64,000 nucleotides of DNA from Plantago major (Eukaryota > Streptophyta > Magnoliopsida > Lamiales > Plantaginaceae), in NCBI GenBank assembly GCA_026545765.1, contig CM048841.1, positions 65,671,354 through 65,735,353 on the forward strand. Direction: 5' to 3'. The position numbers were made by a program, and so were the translations under genes. Position 1 is the first letter of the stretch; each line of letters begins with the position of its first letter. This document shows positions 54,738 to 64,000 of this stretch, one piece after another. A model generated the notes under the pieces. That model did no database searches, had not been told where the DNA came from, and saw only the letters and a list, made by a program, of their open reading frames with translations.

Positions 54738-57364
54738 GATTTACCAATCAGTTTTATTCTTGTAATCCTTGTGTAATCCTTGTTTTCTCACCAAAGAATA
54801 AGTAAAAATGATGAAGAATAAAAAAGGAGTAATAATGAAAAGAATAGAAGACAAGGGAATTGGAAGGAAGAAATTAAAGCTATATGGCCCGTGAGAATAT
54901 CAAGTGTAGATGATTGAATTGCACGAGTATAGAATAGCAGGTTAGCTGGTCTCTCTGTGTTTGATTATAGTTGTAAGTCTCACGGGGAACCAATCAACCA
55001 ACCACCTTCTCGATGTATCTACTCACGAGTTGAGTTAATTAATTTGTTTCATCATCGATCGTAAATTATGGCCGGATCCAACACGTTTACTCTCATCCCA
55101 ACCTCCTGTTCCTGCTGATGCTAGCTTACAGATTAATCTTAACTCGTTCGATTTGATCCATCGATCACTATATGTGCAGGTGTTTATTTGGTAATCCACA
55201 TACCGGTTTTGCTTGCAAAACTTTTGTTACGTACTAGATCAAGATCGTGGGGCCAAAATGTATTTGAATATAAGAAATATTGTTGAGTTTGTCTGATGAT
55301 CATCTTAGTCAGGTCATCGGTGGGTCGGGTTGTGATGTTGCTTTTGGTTTTGAAGTGGATACATATCTCTTGTGCGCGTACCTAATAATTTATAAAAAAA
55401 AAAATTCTGATTAAAAAAACACATATGTAAGTGTCGAAAAGAAAATTGCAATCTCCATATATCCGCTTTTTCATACATGAGACGAGACCACGACATACAC
55501 TTTCTCTCCCTTCTACATTCTTGTAATGGAATTTAAACTTAGTATGAGAGATACATAAATTTTACAATAATGTATCTCAGTTTATAAACATATAAAGTTT
55601 ACAATGTACGAGGAAACAAGATTCAACCGCTTCAACAATTCACCAAAATCACCCCATACCCGTGAAAATTGCGAACAAATAATATTAGTAAAATTATACA
55701 CGGCCGGATAATATGTATTGAGCCGTTATTATAATTCTATTTTTAAATTTTAAGCACATAAAATATAAAATTACATCATAACTCGCTGAACACTTCTTTA
55801 TACACGATGTTGGTTATGGAAGATTAATATTAATTTCTAGTACATTCATGTTGGTAACTATAGAGAGAGAAACATAAAAATGACAGTAGTTGAATATAGG
55901 TAGAAGATGCTAGATCGAGACCAACATAAGAGAGAGAATGCCCCAGACTCTTTGTTATCACCATAGAAAAGTAGGCCGATATCCAAAAGTGTTTCCTATC
56001 AAAACTGATGAGCGGAAACTTCATCCCATCTGACCATCCCGTGAATGATAGATACGTCGGGGGAACCTACTATCTGATCACACATGCTCGAACCCTATCA
56101 TATTCTTCTTGGAAACAAGTTTCTTAATAAGGGCTTTAACCTTTATCCTCGTACTAGAGGGTATATATGATCGAGTTAATTATCAAAATAACCATATAAG
56201 TAATTTCTGAGTCTTGTCTCGTATTAGTCAACCAAGCTCGATCCAACCTGCTGGCTCCCATCAAGTAGTGTTGGACTCGATTGTACTTGTCGAAATGAAC
56301 ATCATCGCGCGCAGGTAGGTCCGAACTCATTTATAATCTTTAAAATGAATATAACAGTAGTCCTGATAGAATTAGACACATGAGCTAAATAAGAATGTAT
56401 TAGTAAATGTATGGACGGACAGGTAGTAGTAGTACTAGTAAGGCTTTTTTCTATTCGTCCGAACTAATCTGAACCTAAACTGATGGTTTTTCGGATAAGA
56501 AAACATAGTCTAAATAGTGTACTGTTAAGATTGGGGCAGAAAGGAAATAAATGTATGGTTAAATTGGGAGTACATACATTATTATTATTACATATATAGT
56601 TGGGGTAAAGTAAAAACTAAAGGGACGTTACATGGGAAGGAAGAGACAAAGCTTAAGTGGCTGCCTGCTGCAAGTCTGCAACTAACGAACCCCACATTTG
56701 CTGTCTGTCTGTCGATCTAGAACCTATTCGATCTATTCTTGCTTGTTAGCTAGTTTCTGCTACTTCTCGATCTTCTACGTACTACTCGTCTTGCCTTCTG
56801 CTACTCATCTTCAATTCAATTTACAGCAGATCGAGCTATCTTTATCAATTAAATCTCCTATATATAATTCGATCGATACAGATAAACAGTCATTTAATAC
56901 GTACGTTCACTTACAATACTACTCCACATTCTATGATTCTATACCACATCACGTCACATCATAACAAAGACGTGTACACTTATTAATCAACCCCTCTGAT
57001 CTTCCCTTTGATCATGAATCATATAAGGGACACCATTAACTATACTGTATACATAGCTTGCTTGCTTGCTTGCTCTTAATATATATAGCTGCTGTTCATG
57101 CTGCAATAAGCTGCATTGCAGGCTAGCAGCAGGCAGTATTCCTCGATCCATGGGGATAATTTTAACGAATTCCTCCTTAATTCTACTCTAGCTACCAAGC
57201 AAGGTAAGGTCCCCACATTCACAACACAACACCAATTATAATGAGTAATCGGAATTATACAATGGTATCAGATCAAATGTCACATTTATTTTTCGCACAC
57301 ATGTACCCCTCAGACTCAACTTTCTATGTGGCTGAGCATGCACAAGGGTCTAAACCCCAGTCCT
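54738..57364. other. Intergenic AT-rich DNA, nothing recognised
   Basis: There are scattered short frames and simple repeats, such as TTGC tetranucleotides near 57,057-57,073. A small imperfect hairpin at 57,088-57,137 matches no microRNA that I know. No exon with recognisable protein sequence was found. Confidence 0.5.
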
Positions 57365-58400
57365 ACGTGGAATTTTATCGAATTAGTTGTATTTTAGCTA
57401 TTATATATTTCGCTGTTATTTTTTATATATTGATTACATATACAATTTTTATTAAATCTCATATAACTTTATATACAAAAGTCTGAAAATTAATTTGAAC
57501 ATATATTTGAATTCGTCGTAGTAAGACGAAACCATAGACACCAATCTTGAATACTATTATTAATTATATAATCATTTTATACATTAAATAAAATATAAAT
57601 TTATTAAATAAGATACAATTAAATAATGAAAATTTAAAAATAGAGTATTTATTAAATTAATTCAATCATACGTGAAATTTTATGGAATTAGTTGCATTTT
57701 CAACCAGTATATTTTTCACTGTTTATTCTTAAATATGTTTACTGCATATATAATTTTTATTAAATCTAATATATATGTATCTACAAAACTCCGGAAAATA
57801 TTGTGAACATATATTTAAATTCACCATAACAAGACGAATCCATAGACACCAATCTTGATTATTATTATTAATTAGATAAATCATTTTATTCACTAAAATA
57901 AAATATAAATTTATTAAATAAGATAAAATAAAATAATGAAATTTTAAAAATATATTTGTTCGAGATTTTGAGTGGCAACATATAGTAATTGAAAGGGAAT
58001 TGTTCTTTGGTGATTAAATCTCCTTAATCGACAAATTTTAGCTTTGCACCTCTGTTTCACTTTTCAAATAAATTCAGGTATTTGATGGAGAATTTTATTC
58101 TCTGAAGTTTTGCCAAGTTAAACGTGAAGCTAACGTTTTAGCACATAGATTATCAGTTGGGTGTTCTTATGATGATGTTGGTTTGGTAGATCTGCATTTC
58201 GATTAATTTATTTTATCTTTCAATTTCTATTTATTATTAAACGTAAAATTTTATGGAATTAGTTGCATTTTCAACCAGTATATCTTTCACTAATAATTTA
58301 TTTTTATATATTGACTGCATTATATAGTTTTTATTAAATCTCATATAAATTTATATAAAAAACCCCGAAAAATTTATCGTGTCAAGACGAATTCATCTAA
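57365..58400 (+). repeat. AT-rich repeat, three diverged copies
   Basis: Units start with CGTGGAATTTTATCGAATTA or its variants at about 57,366, 57,670 and 58,241. The first two are about 290 bp and nearly tandem; the third is shorter and separated from them by the RNase H fragment. Shared phrases include GAATTCGTCGTAGTAAGACG and TTATTAAATAAGATA. Confidence 0.75.
58081..58206 (+). pseudogene. RNase H-like fragment of a non-LTR element
   Basis: A 41-codon frame ending in TAA reads FDGEFYSLKF, then CQVKREANVLAHRLSVG. That VKREAN-x-x-AHRL motif is the C-terminal signature of the RNase H-like domain (PF13456 type) found in plant LINE-derived ORFs. It lies between repeat copies two and three, so these repeats may be LINE 3' tails. 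That link is inference. Confidence 0.6.
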
Positions 58401-58436
58401 AACTTTTCGACCTTATGACTCGCATGTTTTCATAAA

Positions 58437-59316
58437 GGCCGCTGATTTTGCTAGAGCAGTATTTATGCTGCCAAAGCACTTGATTTAATTTATCAATTAT
58501 TATTTATTAATTTTGTTAATTATTGAATAAAACATTTGAAAAAGGCAAGTGTATCTTCAGTAACGTGATGAGAGGAAAGATCATCAAATTTTATCAAACT
58601 CATCAACACTCACATTTTCTTCCAAATCAATGACTAACAATCGTATTTTTGCTCTCCCGTGACAGAACATGGTTGTGGTTGTAGGTGTATACAGCAAGAG
58701 AAGAAATCCACCTGAATTTACCGAATCGGATCAATCTCTACGCGACTACACTCTGTTCCGATAAAGATTTCCATTGAACAGAGAATCATCCGACTGTATT
58801 CCTGCGCTCCTCTTTTCATTTGTTAATATAGATCTGGTAGCTCTAGAATCTAGATCCTCTACCAGGAATGGATGAAGCTTCATGGCAGAAATAATAGAAA
58901 CCAAAAATATCTTCTAACAACCCTGCAATTAATCAACCCTTAAGTCGAAGTCACGGTAACCAAAACCAAATCCGCTTTTCGGAAACTCAGTTGAACAAGA
59001 ATAAATTATCTTTTCTTGGTCTTCCCCTTCAGGTCCCTACCGACAATCGGTGGAAACGAAATTGCTAGATCCTTGATGGTCTGTATCTTTTGTAGGTGAG
59101 GGAATCTTACCATAGTTAGTAGTTGACTTAGAGGGAAAGATGAAATGGGGATAAAATTTGGGGTTGAGATTCTTTTCTCTAATTACGCTATAGAACTTAC
59201 ATTTTAATTTTTTAAAATTTTTATTCAACGATTAACACACTTAATTAAACAATAATTAGGAAATTAAATTTAAGTGCTCTGGCAGCATAATTATGGCTCT
59301 GGCAGCATCAATGGCC
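58437..59316. mobile_element. Mutator-like non-autonomous element
   Basis: Exact nonamers TTTCATAAA flank it (58,428-58,436 and 59,317-59,325). Terminal inverted repeats of about 100 bp start GGCCGCTGATTTTGC and, inverted, GGCCATTGATGCTGC, each with an internal TTATGCTGCCA phrase. No transposase is present. The 58,560-59,200 interior is less AT-rich than its surroundings and may be captured gene sequence. Confidence 0.85.
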
Positions 59317-59325
59317 TTTCATAAA

Positions 59326-60266
59326 GTCGGCTACGCATATTCTTCTTGAGTTGTTTTTTTTTTTTTATTTGATATGGATCAAGATAAATTTGATGTTAAT
59401 TTCTATTTTTTGACAATAGGCTCCATCAGATGGGGTTGGAGTGGTTGTAAAATATTATTTGACTTGGATACGAGAGAAATACCATTTATTTGTGATTCTT
59501 AATAGGCAGAGGTTGATGCGGAAAAATGCCGAGTCAAAGTTTACACTGCACGACTTGGATAAGGAAGACTAGCCTTGAGCACGTGTTTGTTTTCTACCAT
59601 CACGTAAATTAGCTGAGTTAGTGTTATCATTGACGAAATGTGGCTAAAGTACCTTGCGACTTAGTAGTAAATAAAATACAGGTGAGTAAGTTGATGATGT
59701 ATACGAGTTTTGATTATAATTTAAATGTTTATAGAGATCTCTAAGGTTTAACTTATATTCCGGTTTTATGCTCATTGTTCAATGAAGCTTAATTATATTT
59801 TATACCTTCAGTTTGTATGGTTTACTGTTGAATATGAATTTTCTTAATGGGCATGAATCCAGTTAGGAGGACCTTTGACTCTATGCTCGATATAGTCCCT
59901 TCAACTAATCTTTTAATAATGTTCTATGAATCGTGTACTAGACGTGCTCTTTCAGTTCCAGAAGATAGAAGAGATACACGTGAGCTAATTGGGGGTGTGT
60001 CGATCTTTACATGTCTATCAACAACATTCTACATGTGAAGACTTTCAATTTTCTTTTCTTTATCTATAAGATTCAATCGGTAGGATGAGGTATAAGGGTT
60101 CTCTTCTCTACGGTCTGTGGCTAGAAGGACTGGTTCTATCCAACCCGAATTCAATTTCGTTCGAAAATGATGTTCAGGTCCGGTCTGGCATATACTCGAA
60201 CCCGTTCCATACTTTTGCTACAAGACCCGATCGCAACATTTAATGATTAAGCTAGTAAAAACTACA
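59326..60266. other. Intergenic DNA, nothing recognised
   Basis: Short frames only, including 63 codons at 59,847-60,038 without recognisable motifs. Confidence 0.5.
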
Positions 60267-60733
60267 TTTTTTTTGGGGGGGGGGGGGGGGGTCTGCATAT
60301 ACTCTCTAGGCGGGGAAACTCTCTTCAATCTTCTCTCTACTTTCTTGATCCATAACGGACCTGGGGGATATGATACTCTCTAGATGGGAAACTCTCTTCG
60401 ATCTTCTCTCTACTTTCTTGATCTCCATGACGGGCCGGGCCGAGAGGGGGAGTATGGCAGATACTCTCTAGGTGGGGAAACTCTCTTCTATCTTCTCTCT
60501 ACTTTCTTCATCCATAACGGGCCCGGGGAGGGTGTTGTGGAAAAAACAACCGTACCATGTGAAATTATGTTTGTAGAACAACAATTTTTGTGTAATTGGT
60601 GGGGTGACGCATACCACCGCGGGGTTATTGGGAACCAGTGGGTTGGAAAAACAATCGTAACATATGAAATTATGTTTGTATAATTTTTTTTTTTTGTGGT
60701 GGGGTGGACCACATACTACCGCGGGGTTGTTGG
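60267..60733 (+). repeat. T8-G17 tract and two adjacent tandem repeats
   Basis: T and G homopolymers at 60,267-60,291 are followed by three copies of a roughly 80-bp unit with ACTCTCTAGGCGGGGAAACT (60,299-60,532). Two copies of a roughly 100-bp unit with GAAATTATGTTTGTA and CTACCGCGGGGTT (60,535-60,733) come next. Frames here are repeat artefacts. Confidence 0.9.
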
Positions 60734-61479
60734 GAACAACCCTATTGATTGTGTTGTATACTTTTGTATTTTATTTTGGTTCCGTTTGAGGGATAAATTT
60801 TTTCTTTTAAAACATGTACATGTTACTAATTAACAGGTCGGGTACGGTAGGACCCTATTTTTACATTTTCTATAGTTAACATGAATAAACACTCAATAAT
60901 ACAATATTGGATGAAGAAGTACTACTGACCGATACCACGATCAACGTTGTTTACACAGATTTGACTACCTTATTTTCCCGATTAATTTATTTGATCATCT
61001 CCTTTCTATTTATTTTTAAAAGTAAACTATACCGTGGCATCGACACGGGTTAGTACTAGTAATTAGAATAATTTAAAAAGTGTAAAGTTGAATGAATAAA
61101 GCAATGAGAAAGTTAATAAAGTATTATAAAAGAGAATGAATGAAGTATGAGAGATATATAGTAAATAAACTAGGATATAGATTTTTCATATGAGGTATTG
61201 AAAGTTGTGGTTTTGACTAATAAAAATGAAATGCGGTAAGTTGAGATTAGCCAGGAAGTACATATAAAACACATAAGTGTAAAATACATGCAAAAAAAGA
61301 TAATTGTGGTATTTAATTTGTATACATATATACATGTATGATTTTTTTGGTGTTGTAATTAATAGCTAGGAAGTACAACAATATTCTCACTTCCACAAAA
61401 CTCATATGCTGTCACATGGTACCTCAATATAATTGGGGAAGAATGTAACCAAATGTATCAATATAAGAAACGTAACAAC
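60734..61479. other. Intergenic DNA, nothing recognised
   Basis: AT-rich; a stretch at 61,060-61,260 resembles the AATAAAGTA-rich body of Stowaway MITEs but lacks clear terminal repeats. Confidence 0.45.
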
Positions 61480-61780
61480 CACTACAACAACAAAATGGTG
61501 ATGGAAATAGTGACGGCAACGTGGTCGTCTCCTCTAGCCCGTCACTAAATTGTAAGTGAAGGAAAAAACTATTTCGTTACTATTTAGTGATGACATAAAA
61601 CAATCTCTTGGGTGACGGCAACGTGGTCGTCTCTTGGGCGGCAGAGCGGCAGATTTAGTGACGGTCATTGCAACCAAATTCTGGTAGACCTAGCACTAGT
61701 TACCTCCAATTTAGTGAATACAATGTATTTCATCACTAGTTAACGACAATTATATTTTATTCTTATTGTGACAGAATAAG
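61480..61780 (+). mobile_element. CACTA-like end, other end not found
   Basis: CACTACAACAACAAAATGG at 61,480 is followed by repeated GTGACGGCAACGTGGTCGTC and related GTGACGG units in both orientations, like a CACTA subterminal region. I find no matching right terminus, so this is probably a truncated end. Confidence 0.45.
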
Positions 61781-62114
61781 TTTTCTTAAGGTGCAATTTT
61801 TGAAGTTTTACGTAATAATGGATCTTCTTGGTTTTCTAATTGGACTAACGTCTTGCCATAGTGAAAAATGATTATTGAATGAATTATAATGATATGTACA
61901 TACATTAAAGATTGATTATGAGTTGTTGCTAAATGATTATTGGATACATGAGTCTTTGCTAGAAAATTAAAAAAATCACATTTGAGACTCATTTTGAAAT
62001 TATGACATACATAACTTCCAATTAAATTCAAGATCGAGTTTAAATTTAATATCTCGTACGAACACACTATGAAACCTAACATCACATCTATAAAGTGTTT
62101 AAAAAGATTACATC

Positions 62115-62291
62115 TATAAACGGTTGTTGACTCAACTTGTAAGGGACTTGAGTTCACTTAAGTAAGGGCTCGAGTTCGAGCCTTGTGGATGTAAAAACCA
62201 CCGCTGGGAGAGTCACCCCTCAAAAAGGATCCGACAGTGCTCGACTGGATTAGTCACATGTAGCGGATACCAGTGATAAATGGGGAAAAAA
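62115..62291 (+). mobile_element. tRNA-derived SINE
   Basis: It has an A-box-like TGACTCAACTTGTAAG near 62,128, a B-box-like GAGTTCGAGCC (62,172-62,182), a tRNA-unrelated body and an A-rich 3' end. ATTACATC occurs on both sides (62,107-62,114 and 62,292-62,299), as a target duplication. Flanking 61,781-62,106 shows nothing recognisable. Confidence 0.7.
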
Positions 62292-62659
62292 ATTACATCA
62301 CACTTTTAACATTCTTGCAAATTGTACTAGTATGCAAAACAAATAAGTATATTGTACATTTATATTGTAGATAGTTCCCAAGTCCCTAGGTACACCTCTG
62401 ATAGCTCAAAGTTGCAAGAAATCAAAGCAACATCAGTCATTGACGATCCCAAAAGAAAAAGAGGTTTTGCTGCAAGCACAACATGATACACACATAAGTT
62501 GTCTTTATTAATGAAATGCTTATTGGATGCATTATGATGATACTTTTTTTTTTCTAGAAGAAACGTACTTGATTCATTCAAACTGAATTTTCATATATTT
62601 TATGGTCCACATTAACACTTATTATTTAGTTTAAATGTCTAGTGATTTATTTTTAGTAG

Positions 62660-62852
62660 GATTCACGTTAAGTTATTATTATCAACTAGGACTCAACCCT
62701 GATAGATAGAATAGTCCTAGTCTAACTCGAATATGAGGTCTTTGACCTAGCCTTATAAATAAAGTGTCTGTGTACAACCATCAGTAATACAGAAAGTCAT
62801 AAGTTTATTAAACCATATTCCACCACTATTCTTGTGGTGCTTATTATAAGGT
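62660..62852 (+). mobile_element. LTR-like fragment with TATA box
   Basis: A TATAAATAAAG motif near 62,754, a polyadenylation-like region and the ending TATAAGGTATCA resemble a small Copia LTR followed by a decayed TGGTATCA primer site. The left boundary is not defined. Confidence 0.35.
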
Positions 62853-62879
62853 ATCATTTACTGTAGCAGCGGAACTGTA

Positions 62880-63095
62880 GCAGCCTACTCACCGAATTAA
62901 GAATATCTGAATGGATTTGAATTTGAATTCAAATCTGAGATTTTACTGAAGGAAGTATCAATTAGAATCTGAATTTGGAGACTGTCTATGGAAGAACAGA
63001 TATACAGAGAACCGGAAAAGACACACAAAACTGAAACAACTATGCTTAACAGAACTGAAACGAGCAGGAAGCAAGAACCATGCTCTGATACCAAA
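62880..63095 (-). mobile_element. Copia 5' leader with primer site, minus strand
   Basis: On the minus strand TGGTATCAGAGC (63,093-63,082) matches the initiator tRNA-Met primer site and is preceded by an LTR end ...TTACA at 63,096. The 65-codon frame that follows starts in the untranslated leader and shows no Gag motif. Confidence 0.5.
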
Positions 63096-64000
63096 TGTAA
63101 GGAAAACTCTTAATAGGACCTACCTCCAAACACGTTCCAAGTGCTTCTACTTGGGCGAATTTCGTGCCACCTCAGCCATAAGCTTGGTGTTCGGCATGAA
63201 CTAAAGAAGTCGAAATACAGTCTTACAATTCTCGACTAATTTTCGGATTTGATTTCGATTCTGTTATGGCCATTTGAGTCGATTCTGTTATGGCCTTCAG
63301 TTAGCCATTTTATTTTTCCTACGGCCCTTTTGCTGTAGAAAATTGGGATATTGTGAACTGTGAAGAACGGATATGGCCCATATGGATGAATTCAGAATTG
63401 GGGCGGCGGATAACGGAGAAAGAAAGGGAGTTGCTTGACTCACCTTTTGTTTGATTTAATGGTTTACTTCGATGTTTTCAACTTTCGAGAAAAAATACTT
63501 TGTTTGCATTTCTTTGTAGCTTCATAAGTCATTATCCCATTTATATGCCTTATTTATTTGTTCCATGAGCATTATCTAAGAGTGAGTTATATACCATACT
63601 CCATTCTTATCCTTACATTATTTTGATCAAGTATGATAATTGCTATTATAGTTTGAGTTGAGATTAAGTACTTTAATAAGTTGTATGACTGTTGATTAAT
63701 AAGATGAATGTATGATATGCTAATATGTTTCCCTTTTATCACCTTACGGATTAAGAAAAGAGAATACGTTTAGATACTTCACAGAAATAATGTAAGAATA
63801 TAAAGTGATCATTTTTCATGACTTGTATGTCATACTTTAACTTAAATGATCAATTAAGGCATATCATGTGACTACCCGTTACAGAAATTTTAAGTTACTA
63901 ATAACGAACTATGCTTGAAGTTGCGATGCTTACGCCTATGAGACGAGCCAAAGCATCTCATATGGTTTGAGTTTTCACATACACTGTTATCTTTGTTTTC
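63096..64000. other. Probable LTR sequence then intergenic DNA
   Basis: DNA right of the Copia primer site should be the minus-strand LTR, beginning TGTAAGGAAAACTC at 63,096. A direct repeat of about 20 bp with TTCTGTTATGGCC lies at 63,258-63,296. The far LTR boundary and any gene are not visible before the window ends. Confidence 0.4.

Noticed and set aside
56698..56964. Small secreted-protein gene
   Set aside because: The 88-codon frame has hydrophobic stretches but no conserved motif or gene structure, and its first codon is not a well-placed ATG.
57088..57137. Possible microRNA hairpin (CTGCTGTTCATGCTGC arms)
   Set aside because: Arms pair poorly in the centre and match no conserved plant microRNA that I know; small-RNA data would be needed.
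61060..61260. Second Stowaway-like body
   Set aside because: It has an AATAAAGTA-rich composition but no CTCCGTCCC-type termini.

Overview
The window is nuclear DNA of a flowering plant, probably a eudicot. The evidence is spliced genes with GT-AG introns, Athila-type and Tat-type Ty3/gypsy elements, Copia, CACTA, hAT, Mutator, Stowaway and Tourist elements, TRIMs and abundant microsatellites. I recognise one intact host gene. Nearly everything else is transposon, much of it nested.

Layout. 1-38,165 is a stack of one Athila-like LTR family in both orientations (LTR about 1.5 kb, termini TGATGTG...CACATCA, tRNA-Asp-type primer site). It holds: (a) head-to-head LTR fragments at 1-770 (+) and 771-1,281 (-); (b) inverted 3' internal sequence with a coiled-coil third ORF at 1,282-3,942; (c) a non-autonomous element on + at 3,943-11,815 that carries gag-like sequence but no pol; (d) a coding but decayed gag-PR-RT-RH-IN element on - from 33,869 down to 11,816. 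Element (d) is split in pol by a Tat-type LTR element (13,849-21,320) that lost gag-pol but kept an antisense spliced ORF. Its 5' LTR is split by a 7.3 kb CACTA transposon (25,727-33,009), which itself carries a Mutator-type palindromic MITE and a Stowaway MITE. (e) A third family member on + (33,870-38,165) keeps an LTR end, a remnant plant-transposon-protein ORF and a complete 3' LTR.

38,166-40,051 holds a degenerate TRIM and a 790-bp hAT element with an exact 8-bp target duplication. 40,052-45,940 is the host gene: a 15-exon rhamnogalacturonan lyase (PL4) with signal peptide, intact from start to stop by my splice reconstruction, with an upstream ORF overlapping its start.

46,828-53,430 is a Copia remnant split by a non-autonomous CACTA element (47,124-50,852, exact 3-bp target duplication) that carries smaller MITEs. 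53,466-54,123 is a TRIM cluster with an exact 83-bp tandem duplication. 54,191-64,000 is AT-rich intergenic DNA with a hAT-like element, an RNase H fragment, a Mutator-like element with an exact 9-bp target duplication, local tandem repeats, a CACTA-like end, a SINE-like element and Copia/LTR scraps.

Coordinates of TE boundaries come from matching termini, target-site duplications and internal repeats seen by eye; family names rest on recognised protein motifs. No database search was possible.
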